Source of the DNA: Merdiplasma sp964643295
GTDB taxonomy: Bacteria; Bacillota; Clostridia; Lachnospirales; Lachnospiraceae
DNA: 64,000 nt
Direction of reading: 5' to 3'
NCBI GenBank assembly: GCA_964643295.1
Contig: CAZXSN010000007.1
Span: forward strand, 22,098 to 86,097
Shown: in pieces, positions 15,616 through 24,997 of the stretch
How the letters are laid out: the number at the start of each line of letters is the position of its first letter
Position numbering within the stretch: the first letter of the stretch is position 1
Program-made: the position numbers and the translations under genes
Notes under the pieces: generated by a model
Database searches by the model: none
What the model was told of the DNA's origin: nothing
The model's input: the letters and a program-made list of their open reading frames with translations, nothing else

Positions 15616-18033
15616 TTAGGAGCGAATCTCGATCTTTAAGGATTCCAGTCCGTTCCAGATCTTTTTCATCACCGCGGTCACATCCGCTTCCTCCAGTGTG
15701 CGGTCTTTCGCCCGGAAGGTAATCGAATATGCCATGGACTTAAAGCCCTGCTGAATCTGTGCCCCCTCATAGAGGTCAAACAGCTGGCAGCTCTCTAAGA
15801 GCTTCCCGCCCCGCTGAGCAATCATCGCTTCGATCTGTCCTGCGGAGACTTCCCTGGGAACCACCATGCTGATATCCCGGGTAACCGCCGGATAGCGGGC
15901 AATCCCGTTATACTTGCGGTCAAAGGTCGCGCGTTTCACAACTTCCGGCATATCCAGCACCGCCACATAGGTCTTTTCTCCCAAACCGTAGGTGTCCATG
16001 ACCTCCGGATGCACCTCTCCTAAGTAGCCAAGTTTTTGTCCCTGATACAGGATGTCCGCCTGGCGTCCCGGATGCAGAAACGGCTTCGGATCCGACGGAT
16101 CATAGACCTTCCGCTCCTTCAGGCCGACCTTCTCTAAGAATTCCTCCACGACTCCTTTCATCGTAAAGAAATCGCCGTCGCCGTAGAAGCCCAGGGTAAA
16201 CTGCATCCGCTCTTCGGGCAGTTCCGTAAGCGGCAGCGCCTTCGGCAGATAGATGTTCCCCAGTTCGTAAAGGCGCACGTTCTTATTCCGGTGATTGTAG
16301 TTAAACGCCAGGGAAGTCAGCATTCCGTTCAAGGAAATCGTGCGCATGATGCTGAAATCCTCCCCCAGCGGATTTAAGATCTGCACGGTACGCCGCAGGG
16401 GCGAATCGGCAGGCAGGCGCAGCTTGTCAAATACCTTCGGACTTTCAAAAGAATAGCACATCCCCTGGGAGAAACCGCAGTACTCGGCCACCTCTCTGGC
16501 CACATCCTCTATACGCATCTTAAACGGTTTCTTTCCGGTGGTCGCTTCACCCGAGGGCAGCGTTGTGGGGATGTTGTCATACCCGTAGAAACGGGCCACT
16601 TCCTCCGCCAGATCCGCCGTGCGGAACAGATCCTGGCGGAAAGTCGGGGCAATGATCTCCTGTGTGTCAGGATCCAGAGGAAGCTCCACGCGTTTTAAGT
16701 ACCCCAGCATCTCCTCCGCCGAAAGGTTCGTTCCCAGTAAAGCGTTGATCTTTTCCGGCTCAAACTTCACCCGCACCGGCTCTCTTTTTTCCGGATAAAC
16801 ATCCACGATCCCGCCTACAACCTCTCCGGCGCCTAACTCTTCCACGAGCTGGCAGGCGCGGTTGATCGCCTCCTCGGCATTGTTCGGATCCAGACCTTTC
16901 TCAAATTTTCCCGAGGCCTCCGTGCGCAGACCGATCCTCTTGGCGGACAGGCGGTTGTTGGTGCCGTCAAAGCAGGCGGCCTCAAACATCATTGTATGGA
17001 TGTCATCGGTGATCATCGAATTCTCACCGCCCATGATTCCACCGATGCCGACCGATTTCTCCCCGTCGCAGATCATCAGCACGTTCTCATCCAGTTGCCG
17101 CTCCTGACCGTCCAGAGTCACAAACTTCTCTCCCGGTGCAGCCCTGCGGACGATGATTTCATGTCCGGCGATCTGATCATAATCATAAGCATGCATGGGC
17201 TGTCCATACTCTTCCATGACATAGTTCGTGATATCGACGATGTTGTTGATCGGACGGATTCCCGCCGCCGCCAGACGCCGCTGCATCCACAGCGGAGAGG
17301 GAGCGATATGGACATTTTTCACCACGCGGGCCGTATAACGCGGGCAAAGATCCGGATCCTTCACCGTCACCTTCACGTAGTCGTGGACATCCTCCGCATT
17401 GCCGGTCGGCGTCACCACCGGGGGATAAAACGGCTTTTGGAAGGTCGCCGCAGCCTCCCTTGCGATGCCGATCACACTGTAGCAGTCCACGCGGTTGGAG
17501 GTAATCTCGTACTCAAAATTCACATCGTTCAGTCCTAAAGCCGCCACCGCATCGGCCCCCACCTTAGCATCCTCGGGAAAGATGTAGATGCCAAACTCCG
17601 GGGCATCGGGGTACAGATCCCTGGATGAGCCAAGCTCCTCAATCGAGCACATCATGCCGTTTGATTCCACGCCGCGCAGATTCCCTTTCTTGATCTGGAT
17701 GCCGCCGGGAGTCATCTTTCCGTCGTGAGTCCCGGCTACCCGGCCGCCGTCTAACACCACCGGGACCTTGTCCCCGACCTTCACATTCGGCGCACCGGTG
17801 ACGATCTGCACTGTCTCACTGCCGATATTCACCTGGCAGACGATCAGTTTGTCCGCGTTCGGATGCGGAGCAATCTCCTCAATCTGACCAATCAGGATGT
17901 TCTTAAGATCCGCGTCTGAGCGCACATATCCTTCCACCTTGGTTCCGCTTAAGGTCATCGCGTCCATGTATTCCTGGGCAGTCACATCCAGCTGCGGAAC
18001 ATATGCCTTGATCCAAGATAATGTCGTATTCAT
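15616..18033 (-). CDS. pheT: Phenylalanine-tRNA ligase beta subunit
   Basis: An 805-residue beta chain of the alpha2-beta2 PheRS. Domains in order: N-terminal B1 and tRNA-binding EMAP-like domain (IGQIEEIAPHPNADKLIVCQ, about residues 40-150), B3/B4 editing domain (around 210-400, with CFDGTNNRLSAKRIGLRTEA), B5 (around 405-475), the catalytic-like core (490-700), and the C-terminal ferredoxin-fold anticodon-binding domain (YPAVTRDISMVVPREVSA, ending LKIEIRS). It starts 15 bases after pheS with AAGGAGG before the ATG. It is controlled with pheS by the T-box at 19273-19528. Confidence 0.98.
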   Translation of the reverse strand: MNTTLSWIKAYVPQLDVTAQEYMDAMTLSGTKVEGYVRSDADLKNILIGQIEEIAPHPNADKLIVCQVNIGSETVQIVTGAPNVKVGDKVPVVLDGGRVAGTHDGKMTPGGIQIKKGNLRGVESNGMMCSIEELGSSRDLYPDAPEFGIYIFPEDAKVGADAVAALGLNDVNFEYEITSNRVDCYSVIGIAREAAATFQKPFYPPVVTPTGNAEDVHDYVKVTVKDPDLCPRYTARVVKNVHIAPSPLWMQRRLAAAGIRPINNIVDITNYVMEEYGQPMHAYDYDQIAGHEIIVRRAAPGEKFVTLDGQERQLDENVLMICDGEKSVGIGGIMGGENSMITDDIHTMMFEAACFDGTNNRLSAKRIGLRTEASGKFEKGLDPNNAEEAINRACQLVEELGAGEVVGGIVDVYPEKREPVRVKFEPEKINALLGTNLSAEEMLGYLKRVELPLDPDTQEIIAPTFRQDLFRTADLAEEVARFYGYDNIPTTLPSGEATTGKKPFKMRIEDVAREVAEYCGFSQGMCYSFESPKVFDKLRLPADSPLRRTVQILNPLGEDFSIMRTISLNGMLTSLAFNYNHRNKNVRLYELGNIYLPKALPLTELPEERMQFTLGFYGDGDFFTMKGVVEEFLEKVGLKERKVYDPSDPKPFLHPGRQADILYQGQKLGYLGEVHPEVMDTYGLGEKTYVAVLDMPEVVKRATFDRKYNGIARYPAVTRDISMVVPREVSAGQIEAMIAQRGGKLLESCQLFDLYEGAQIQQGFKSMAYSITFRAKDRTLEEADVTAVMKKIWNGLESLKIEIRS

Positions 18034-18048
18034 AAGTCTCTCTCCTCC

Positions 18049-19068
18049 TTAGAACTGCCTGAGGAAACGGTAGTCGTTTTCATACAGCAGACGCATATCG
18101 TCAATCTCATATTTCAGCAGGGCGATGCGCTCCAGACCGACGCCAAAGGCAAATCCGGTGTAGACATTCGGATCAATCCCGCACATCTCCAGCACATGCG
18201 GGTGCACCATACCGCAGCCCAGGATTTCGATCCAGCCGCTGCCCTTGCAGAACCGGCAGCCCTTGCCGCCGCACTTAAAGCAGGAGACATCCATCTCGGC
18301 GCTGGGCTCCGTGAACGGGAAATGATGCGGGCGAAACTTCGTCTTCGTCTCCGCACCGAACAGTTCCTGAGCGAACACTTCCAGCGTTCCCTTCAGATCC
18401 GCGAAGGTAATGTTCTTATCTATCACCAGCCCTTCGATCTGATGAAACGACGGGGAATGGGTGGCGTCCACCTCATCGGAACGGAACACGCGTCCCGGAG
18501 AGATCATGCGGATCGGCAGCCTGCCCTTCTCCATCGTCCTGGCCTGTACCGGGGATGTCTGGGTGCGCAGCACGATATCCTTATTAATATAGAACGTATC
18601 CTGCTCATCCTTGGCCGGATGATTGGCCGGAATGTTCAGTTTCTCGAAGTTGTACTCATCGTACTCGACTTCCGGGCCTTCAATCACTTCGTAACCCATG
18701 CCAATGAAGATGCGCTCCACTTCCTCCTGAGCGATCGTGTTCGGATGACGGTGACCTACCAGATTTCTCCTGCCGGGAAGTGTCACATCGATCACTTCCT
18801 GCTCCATCTTGTGTTCGCGCTCTGCCGCCTCCAGGTTTGCCTTTTTCTCCTCCAGGGCCTGCTCAATCAGTGCTCTGGTATCGTTGACCATCTGCCCGAC
18901 CCTGGGCCGATCCTGCGCAGGCACATCTTTCATGCCCTTTAAGACCGCCGTAAGCTCCCCTTTCTTTCCCAGAAAGGCGACACGAACCTCATTCAGTCTG
19001 TCCAAACCGTCCGCCTCAGAGATACGCCTGAGAGCCTCCTCCCTGATCTCCTGAAGTTTTTCTTCCAT
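18049..19068 (-). CDS. pheS: Phenylalanine-tRNA ligase alpha subunit
   Basis: A 339-residue catalytic alpha subunit. The N-terminal coiled-coil arm (MEEKLQEIREEALRRISEAD onward, to about residue 90) binds tRNA. Class II motifs follow: GRRNLVGHRHPNTIAQEEVE, motif 2 around IRMISPGRVFRSDEVDATHS, and motif 3 FAFGVGLERIALLKYEIDD. A Cys-rich insert CFKCGGKGCRFCKGSG near residue 270 is a plausible zinc knuckle seen in many clostridial PheS. I chose ATG 19068 because GGAG lies seven bases before it; the longer frame to 19098 has no site. It is first in the pheST unit. Confidence 0.97.
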   Translation of the reverse strand: MEEKLQEIREEALRRISEADGLDRLNEVRVAFLGKKGELTAVLKGMKDVPAQDRPRVGQMVNDTRALIEQALEEKKANLEAAEREHKMEQEVIDVTLPGRRNLVGHRHPNTIAQEEVERIFIGMGYEVIEGPEVEYDEYNFEKLNIPANHPAKDEQDTFYINKDIVLRTQTSPVQARTMEKGRLPIRMISPGRVFRSDEVDATHSPSFHQIEGLVIDKNITFADLKGTLEVFAQELFGAETKTKFRPHHFPFTEPSAEMDVSCFKCGGKGCRFCKGSGWIEILGCGMVHPHVLEMCGIDPNVYTGFAFGVGLERIALLKYEIDDMRLLYENDYRFLRQF

Positions 19069-19272
19069 AAGATAACTCCTCTCTCTTCTCCTTATCAAAA
19101 ATCCGCCGCTTTCTCTCCTACCTGGCGGTTCCCGTTTGATAAGTATCTTTTCCTTTAACTGGATGAATTAACTGGATGAATCCGCAGCTAAAATTTCCGC
19201 GCCCAGATATCCTTGCACGTAATACGCTGATCTACGATTTTCGATCTGTCTTCTGAACTTCTGATGCGCATG

Positions 19273-19528
19273 AAAAAAACTCCGCCCGATGAGGGACGAA
19301 GCTTTGCTTTCCGTGGTACCACCCTGATTTCTGCGGTATTCGCAGACACTCTCCCGCGTAACGTGCGGCCTGCGTCATCTCCTACCGGGTCAGAACCTTT
19401 CAGAAATGCAGCTTCAGCGTGAAATTCAAAGATCATCCGAACCTGAAGATGTTTGCAGCCGACGGCATCTTCTCTCTGAAGGAAAATGATCTTCTACTGT
19501 GCGCCTTCTTGGCCTTTTTCCTGTGAAC
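19273..19528 (-). ncRNA. T-box leader, phenylalanine-specific, upstream of pheST
   Basis: The minus strand carries the T-box sequence AGGGTGGTACCACGG (about 19327-19313). It is followed by a terminator CTTCGTCCC/GGGCGGAG and seven T (19279-19273). An AGTAGA box and a Stem I-like hairpin lie upstream, and a UUC (Phe) triplet at 19423-19421 sits in a likely specifier position. Uncharged tRNA(Phe) should prevent termination. The specifier assignment comes from its position and gene context. Confidence 0.92.
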
Positions 19529-19535
19529 GAATTCA

Positions 19536-19563
19536 AGTTTAGCACACTTTTGACTTCTGTCAA
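19536..19563 (-). promoter_or_regulatory. pheST promoter
   Basis: TTGACA (19563-19558), a 16-base spacer, TAAACT (19541-19536), immediately upstream of the T-box leader. Confidence 0.8.
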
Positions 19564-19600
19564 GTTTTTCTTTCGTAAAGCACCCAATCTTTAAGCAGAA

Positions 19601-19733
19601 GATGCCGTACTGGGCAGCAGTCCTTCCTCTGCCTGGGAAACAGGAAATCCTATCGTATCTGTGATGATCTGACCCCGCACCTGCTCATCCTTCTGCCTGA
19701 AAGCACTTGCCCTTCACGTAAGAGTACGGCATC
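19601..19733. repeat. Long-spaced inverted repeat between pheST promoter and YihY gene
   Basis: GATGCCGTACT (19601-19611) and AGTACGGCATC (19723-19733) are perfect complements separated by 111 bases, with a nested GGGCA/TGCCC. The minus strand between them has a short open frame ending PVSQAEEGLLPSTASSA without a start site. It may be a remnant or an unknown RNA. No family recognised. Confidence 0.35.
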
Positions 19734-19829
19734 CTTAGAATGTCCCTTTCCGGACAAAGAGCATTCCTTCTTGTGCCCACGCGATGAATCAGCCGGGAAA
19801 AAAGGTTCCTCTTTCTCGGTTCCCTTTAG

Positions 19830-20654
19830 TTACGTGCTTTCTAAATAGGCATTTAATTCCGCCCCCAGAAACCACAGATACATGCAAAAGTAAAGCCACA
19901 GAAGCATCACGACCAGTGTTGTCAGACCGCCGTAGATGACGGACATGTTCTTGGCAAAGGACAGATACAGGGAGAATACGTAGGAAAACACGTACCAGGC
20001 GACCGTAGTAAAAAAGGCCCCTGGAAACTGTGTGCGAAAAGGCTTCTTGCCGTTAGGAAGCAGCATGTACAGAGCCGTAAAGATGAGTGTCAGCAGACAC
20101 AGCGCCAGAAAGGTCTGCAAAAACATCAGGACATCCTGATGAGCGGCCAGCAGCGGAAAGATACCGCATAACAGTTCCTGAAGCCGGAAACCGAAGACCA
20201 GGATAGACACCGCCACGATGAAAGCGATCACCATCAGCACCGTATAGACGGAGGAACGGATCCGAAGCAGCAGATAGCCGCGGTTTTCCTGAATCCGGTT
20301 GATCTGGTTCAACCCGTTGGTAAGCCCCAGAATCCCTTTTCCCGCAACCCAGATCGCGGAGATCGCGGCAAAAGAAAGAACCGTGGAGGAACCGTCATAG
20401 ACGTTGTCCACGATTTCCTGCACGGAAGACATCATCTGAGCGTTCAGAAACCGTCCCAGGGTATCCATGACCATCCCCTCTGTCAGGGGTGTGTATTTCA
20501 GCAGGGTAAACATAAGCATCAGGATCGGAATGATGCTCATGACGATAAAGAAGCTGGCCTGCGCCGCATACACATCGACATGGTCATCGCGCACCCGCCT
20601 GGAAAAACTCTTCAAAAATCTGGTCAGCCGCTTCCCGCCCTCATAATACTTCAA
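19830..20654 (-). CDS. YihY/UPF0761 (BrkB-like) inner membrane protein
   Basis: About 274 residues and six predicted membrane helices. The family pattern is clear: VYAAQASFFIVMSIIPILML near the start, then AAISAIWVAGKGILGLTNGLN, FRTQFPGAFFTTVAWYVFS and VVMLLWLYFCMYLWFLGAELNA. The molecular function of the family is not settled; older names (RNase BN, BrkB) are not supported for it. The frame stays open well upstream, but that part coincides with the 6S RNA gene. I therefore place the start at TTG 20654 (MKYYEGGKRL), with GGAAG and AAGGA just before it. That leaves the 6S terminator only about 30 bases upstream. Confidence 0.85.
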   Translation of the reverse strand: MKYYEGGKRLTRFLKSFSRRVRDDHVDVYAAQASFFIVMSIIPILMLMFTLLKYTPLTEGMVMDTLGRFLNAQMMSSVQEIVDNVYDGSSTVLSFAAISAIWVAGKGILGLTNGLNQINRIQENRGYLLLRIRSSVYTVLMVIAFIVAVSILVFGFRLQELLCGIFPLLAAHQDVLMFLQTFLALCLLTLIFTALYMLLPNGKKPFRTQFPGAFFTTVAWYVFSYVFSLYLSFAKNMSVIYGGLTTLVVMLLWLYFCMYLWFLGAELNAYLEST

Positions 20655-20685
20655 CTTCCGTGATCCTTCTCTCTTCTCCCTGACT

Positions 20686-20898
20686 GGAAAAGAGGACATG
20701 AGCAACCCATGTCCTCTCTGGGGAAACCCAAAGTGCCGTTTCCTGCTTTTGACTCCTAGCAAAGCTAGGTGGGTAACCGCAACCGCCATATCTGCCTTCC
20801 ACTGCAAACGGAGGCCTGGCATCCAAGACGGCGATGTAGGAATCCCATGAAAAGTAAATGTAGGTTCAAAATTACAGGATTGTCGCACACCCCAGGCT
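20686..20898 (-). ncRNA. ssrS: 6S RNA (candidate)
   Basis: A strong promoter at 20905-20933 drives about 213 nt that end in a perfect 10-bp terminator stem (AGAGGACATG/CATGTCCTCT, 20691-20717) and TTTT. The 5' end (CTGGGG, 20895-20890) pairs with CCCCAG just before the terminator, so the ends close a long rod. Inside are GCCGT/ACGGC pairing and a small hairpin CCTAGC/GCTAGG flanked by ACCCA and AGTCAAAAGCAGG. This resembles the central-bubble region of Firmicutes 6S RNAs, which mimic open promoter DNA and bind the sigma-A holoenzyme. The identification rests on layout and remembered motifs, not on a covariance search; another stable RNA of similar length cannot be excluded. Confidence 0.7.
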
Positions 20899-20904
20899 GA
20901 TTTC

Positions 20905-20933
20905 ATTATAGCGTAGGATACGGGTTTTGACAA
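20905..20933 (-). promoter_or_regulatory. Promoter of the 6S RNA candidate
   Basis: TTGTCA (20933-20928), a 17-base spacer, TATAAT (20910-20905); near-consensus, as expected for an abundant RNA. Confidence 0.85.
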
Positions 20934-21183
20934 CAGGAAATTCTGCTCTTTGTTGGGGAAATATTCTCCGGCAGCTTCTCTGGCGGCTTTTGGGGATTTT
21001 CCCCGGGGTTCTCCCGGATTTTCTTCCGGCCCGTCTGTACCGGGAACCTGAAAGAAGCATCCCTTTTTGGGGCGCATAGTAAGGCAGAAAGAAGGATCCA
21101 GGGAAGATCCCGCCTGCAGCCGTGGCTGTAATCAAAAGTTTAGAAAATTAACAGAATCTTAACTTCTTTTTTTCGGCAGGCTA

Positions 21184-21192
21184 TGGTATAAT
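21184..21192 (+). promoter_or_regulatory. Extended -10 promoter for citrate synthase
   Basis: TGGTATAAT at 21184-21192 is an extended -10 element (TGn plus TATAAT); no good -35 is present at 17 bases. The leader to the GTG start is about 100 bases. Confidence 0.6.
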
Positions 21193-21302
21193 AAACAATA
21201 TTTTTTTCTTAAGGTTTCTACCACTTCCGTATAAGTCGTAAGATCAGCCTTTTCCCTGCAGCCATACCGTTTGCACAAGATTCGTAAGGAGGTGCTTTAC
21301 TT

Positions 21303-22670
21303 GTGAGTGAACATGTTTATTCAGAGATTACCCCATACATCCTGAAGCTGGCAAAACAGTGCCAGTCCATCAGCTACATTGATCCCGCCCTCTATGAGAA
21401 GTACGACGTGAAGCGCGGGCTTCGCGATCTCAACGGCAAGGGCGTGGTCGCCGGCCTCACGGAAATCTCCAACGTGGTGGCCAAGGAAGTGGTGGACGGC
21501 AAAGAGGTTCCCTGCGAAGGACGTCTCTATTACCGCGGGCAGGACATCAAAAAACTCGTGCAGGGGTTTGCGCGGGAGAATCGCTTTGGGTTTGAAGAAG
21601 TCGCCTATCTGCTGCTGTTCGGGAAACTCCCCAACCAGAAGCAGCTGGACCAGTTCTCCACAACACTCTCCGATTACCGCAGCCAGCTGCCGACCAATTT
21701 CGTGCGCGACATTATCATGAATGCGCCGAGCCAGGATATGATGAACGTGCTTGCACGAAGCGTACTCACGCTGTACGCGTTTGACGATCAGGCGGATGAC
21801 ATTTCTCTGCCCAACGTGCTGCGTCAGTGCCTGCAGTTAATCAGCCTGCTGCCGCAGATTTCCGTATACGGCTATCAGACTTATCAGCATTATTACAACC
21901 GTCAGAGCCTCTACATCCACACACCGGATCCGGAACTCTCCTTTGCGGAAAACATTCTGCATCTGCTGCGCGTGGACGGAAAATATTCGGAGCTCGAAGC
22001 CAGACTGTTAGACATCGCGCTGGTGCTGCATATGGAACACGGCGGCGGCAATAACTCTACGTTTACCACCCACGTGGTTACCTCCTCCGGAACCGATACC
22101 TACTCTGCATTCGCCGCATCCTTAGGTTCCCTGAAAGGGCCCCGCCACGGCGGCGCCAATATCAAAGTCGTCAAGATGATGGCGGACTTACAGGAGAATG
22201 TCAAGGACTGGAAAGACGAGGATGCGGTCCGGACTTATTTAAGGGCTATTTTAAACAGGGATGCGTTCGACCACTCCGGACTGATCTACGGCATCGGACA
22301 TGCCGTATACTCCCTGTCCGATCCAAGAGCGCAGATCCTCAAATCCTTCGTGGAAAAGCTTTCGAAGGAGAAGGGACGCTACGAAGAGTTTGAACTCTAC
22401 TGCCTTGTGGAGAAACTGGCACCGGAAGTGATCTCGGAGAAGGCCACCATCTACAAGGGCGTCAGCGCCAACGTGGACTTCTACAGCGGCTTCGTCTACA
22501 GCATCTTAAACCTTCCGCTGGAACTCTACACCCCGATCTTCGCGATCGCCAGGACGGTCGGCTGGAGTGCCCACCGCATCGAGGAGCTTGCCAACAACGG
22601 CAAGATCATCCGTCCGGCGTACTTAAGCATTTCCGAGAATCAGAAGTACGTACCGCTCAAACAGCGCTGA
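21303..22670 (+). CDS. gltA: Citrate synthase
   Basis: A 455-residue citrate synthase that condenses acetyl-CoA and oxaloacetate. The catalytic residues are in their usual settings: His in LHMEHGGGNNSTF, His in LIYGIGHAVYSLSDPRA, and Asp in SANVDFYSGFVY. The N-terminal LYYRGQDIKKLV and the C-terminal RTVGWSAHRIEEL are also family hallmarks. It is longer at the N-terminus than the short bacterial type, as in many Clostridia that use the enzyme to make glutamate. The start is GTG 21303, with AAGGAGG ten bases before it. A terminator follows directly. No other TCA genes are adjacent. Confidence 0.95.
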   Translation: MSEHVYSEITPYILKLAKQCQSISYIDPALYEKYDVKRGLRDLNGKGVVAGLTEISNVVAKEVVDGKEVPCEGRLYYRGQDIKKLVQGFARENRFGFEEVAYLLLFGKLPNQKQLDQFSTTLSDYRSQLPTNFVRDIIMNAPSQDMMNVLARSVLTLYAFDDQADDISLPNVLRQCLQLISLLPQISVYGYQTYQHYYNRQSLYIHTPDPELSFAENILHLLRVDGKYSELEARLLDIALVLHMEHGGGNNSTFTTHVVTSSGTDTYSAFAASLGSLKGPRHGGANIKVVKMMADLQENVKDWKDEDAVRTYLRAILNRDAFDHSGLIYGIGHAVYSLSDPRAQILKSFVEKLSKEKGRYEEFELYCLVEKLAPEVISEKATIYKGVSANVDFYSGFVYSILNLPLELYTPIFAIARTVGWSAHRIEELANNGKIIRPAYLSISENQKYVPLKQR

Positions 22671-22678
22671 AAAAGACA

Positions 22679-22710
22679 ACAGCTGCAGGGTCAGCCCCGC
22701 AGCTGTTTTT
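22679..22710 (+). terminator. Citrate synthase terminator
   Basis: ACAGCTGC (22679-22686) and GCAGCTGT (22699-22706) form an 8-bp stem followed by a T run. An A run before the stem may let it act in both directions. Confidence 0.8.
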
Positions 22711-22740
22711 CTTCGGCCAAAAAATGTCCCGCTGACATCT

Positions 22741-23094
22741 CTAGAAGAACATTTTTTCCGCTTTCTTCACACACATGACAAACCAGACCAGCACCACAAA
22801 AAAGAGGATGAAAAAGGCCAGATAAACATAGGAGTTGATGGGAGCCACAAAATCCTGATAAAGACCGATCAGGCCGCTTATAACGGCCGTAAGGCCAAAC
22901 AGGAGTGTGCGCGTCGACATGTACTTTTTGTATCCCTCAAAATCCTTGCATTTTTTCGGATCGGTCTGCGCAGAAACCAGTACACCCTTTTTGATCTGGT
23001 TTTTGAACGCCAGCAGGTAGTAGGCGTACAGAATATAGCCTCCGCAGGCAACCACAATGACATCCATCAAGCTGAACATCGTTCCCGTATTCAT
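22741..23094 (-). CDS. Small membrane protein of unknown function
   Basis: A 117-residue protein with three hydrophobic segments: about residues 8-28 (LMDVIVVACGGYILYAYYLL), 62-80 (LLFGLTAVISGLIGLY) and 89-110 (YLAFFILFFVVLVWFVMCV). A lysine-rich loop DPKKCKDFEGYKKYMSTR lies between the first and second. GGGGGAG lies five bases before the ATG, so it is a real gene. It starts 18 bases after thrC and is probably cotranscribed with it. I do not recognise a family, and the context does not suggest a role. Confidence 0.75.
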   Translation of the reverse strand: MNTGTMFSLMDVIVVACGGYILYAYYLLAFKNQIKKGVLVSAQTDPKKCKDFEGYKKYMSTRTLLFGLTAVISGLIGLYQDFVAPINSYVYLAFFILFFVVLVWFVMCVKKAEKMFF

Positions 23095-23112
23095 TTTCTC
23101 TCCCCCACCTTT

Positions 23113-24612
23113 TTATAACTCCTGCCTGATATGCAAAAACCTCTTCACAGCCGTCTCCATGTCCGCAGGATCCACGACCAGGTCGTGAAGCACCGGAGCG
23201 TTTTTAAGCTCCCTTACCGCCTGCGGAACCTCTCTGCCGGAAAGTCTGCCAAGCCTGTCCGCCAGATCTAAATCTTCCTCTCCCTCACACGGTTCACCCA
23301 GAGCCGTCATGACACTGCGGGTAAACTTAAACGGACTGGCAGTGGAAACGATCACCGTCTTCGTAAGATCCCCGGTTTGTGCGCGGTACTTTCGATAAAC
23401 CGATGAGGCTACCGCCGTGTGAGGATCCAGCACATAGCCGCTCTCCTGATAGACAGAGGCGATCTCCTTCGCTGTCTCCTCCTCGGTCGCAAAGTCCCCG
23501 TAAAAATCGGTCAGCCCATCCTGCATCTGTCTGGAGATGGCATACCGCCCTTCGCCGGAAAGCTTCTTCATAAGCTGCGCACAGGCAGCCGCATCGCACC
23601 CGGCGGAAAGATAGATCAGACGCTCCAGGTTGCTGGAGATTAAGATATCCATCGACGGAGAGCTGGTGATCACAAACGGACGGTTCCGGTCATAGATACC
23701 GGTTTGGAAGAAATCAACCAGCACACGGTTTTCATTGGCGGCGCACAGCAGCCTGGAAATCGGCAGCCCCATCTTTTTGGCAAGATAGGCTGCGAGAATG
23801 TTGCCGAAGTTGCCGGTGGGCACAACCACGTTCATTGGCTCCCCTGCATGCAAAGCCCCGCGCCTGATCATCTGTCCATAGGCATATACGTAATAGACGA
23901 TCTGCGGCACCAGCCGTCCGATGTTGATCGAGTTGGCCGAGGAAAACTGATACCCTGCCTCTTCAAGCGCGGCGTTTAACTTCTGATCGCCGAACAGGCG
24001 CTTGACACCGCTTTGGGCATCGTCAAAGTTGCCGTGAATCCCCACCACGCAGGTATTCGCACCCTTCTGCGTCACCATCTGCCTTTCCTGGATGGGACTT
24101 ACCCCGTCTTTCGGGTAGAAGACGAGAATCTTTGTCCCCGGCACATCGGCGAACCCGGCCAGCGCGGCCTTTCCGGTATCTCCCGAAGTGGCGGTCAGGA
24201 TTACGATCTTTTTATCCACCTGATTCTTCTTCGCCGCGGTTGTCATCAAATGCGGAAGGATCGACAAAGCCATGTCCTTAAACGCAATTGTGGCCCCGTG
24301 AAACAGTTCCAGATAGGAAACTCCGAGCGCATCCCGCAAAGGGGCAATCTCCGGTGTGTCAAATTTTTCATCATAAGCCCGGGCAATACAGCTTTTTAAC
24401 TCCTCTTCGGTATAATCCGTAAGATACAGCCGCATCACTTCGTAGGCGGTCTGCTGATAACTCATCCCCGGAAGATCTTCCAGTGCGGTCGGTAAAGTCG
24501 GAATGTGCTCCGGCATAAAAAGTCCGCCATCCTGAGCAAGGCCCTTCAAAATCGCCCTGGAGGCGGTGACCTTCCCGGGCGCTCCCCGGGTACTGCTGTA
24601 AAACAACTCCAT
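23113..24612 (-). CDS. thrC: Threonine synthase
   Basis: A 499-residue PLP enzyme that converts O-phosphohomoserine to threonine. It begins MELFYSSTRGAPGKVTASRA. The PLP lysine is in GATIAFKDMALSILPHLM; the phosphate loop is TATSGDTGKAALAGF and the cofactor glycines are in VVPTGNFGNILAAYLAKKMG. The order and length match the long (type 2, yeast-like) threonine synthases. ATG 24612 lies six bases after GAGGG; ATG 24618 overlaps that site, so I prefer the second. A promoter at 24674-24701 drives it. Confidence 0.96.
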   Translation of the reverse strand: MELFYSSTRGAPGKVTASRAILKGLAQDGGLFMPEHIPTLPTALEDLPGMSYQQTAYEVMRLYLTDYTEEELKSCIARAYDEKFDTPEIAPLRDALGVSYLELFHGATIAFKDMALSILPHLMTTAAKKNQVDKKIVILTATSGDTGKAALAGFADVPGTKILVFYPKDGVSPIQERQMVTQKGANTCVVGIHGNFDDAQSGVKRLFGDQKLNAALEEAGYQFSSANSINIGRLVPQIVYYVYAYGQMIRRGALHAGEPMNVVVPTGNFGNILAAYLAKKMGLPISRLLCAANENRVLVDFFQTGIYDRNRPFVITSSPSMDILISSNLERLIYLSAGCDAAACAQLMKKLSGEGRYAISRQMQDGLTDFYGDFATEEETAKEIASVYQESGYVLDPHTAVASSVYRKYRAQTGDLTKTVIVSTASPFKFTRSVMTALGEPCEGEEDLDLADRLGRLSGREVPQAVRELKNAPVLHDLVVDPADMETAVKRFLHIRQEL

Positions 24613-24673
24613 ATCCATCCCTCAACTTTCCCAGACAGGCGAAAATATCCATTTCAACCCGTCTGTCCTAGAG

Positions 24674-24701
24674 AGTATAGCACAGGACCCACTGTTTGCA
24701 A
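24674..24701 (-). promoter_or_regulatory. thrC promoter
   Basis: TTGCAA (24701-24696), a 16-base spacer, TATACT (24679-24674). The leader holds a modest hairpin (ACAGACGGG with CGCCTGTCT). The rest of the gap to 24997 holds nothing I recognise. Confidence 0.6.
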
Positions 24702-24997
24702 AGGAAAAAATGGGAGAACCCCTAAGAGTGTATGTACAGCCCGCATCTGTGACTGCTTAAGCGGATGCGGAAAACTTCCGTCCAAGAACACGGATAAGAA
24801 ACCGCACGGAAAAGAGTACAGAAAAGCAATGGATCGGGAAGATGCAAAAGTGAAAAGTCTTTCCAGTACCAGGATGGAGAAAATTAACCGCCGCAAAAAC
24901 GCTGTACATGCGGCAAGATAACCATCCACAGCGTTCTCACGGCAGCCAGATCTTCTGCCCAATCACAGAAACATCCGTCAAACACAGCGAAACACAA

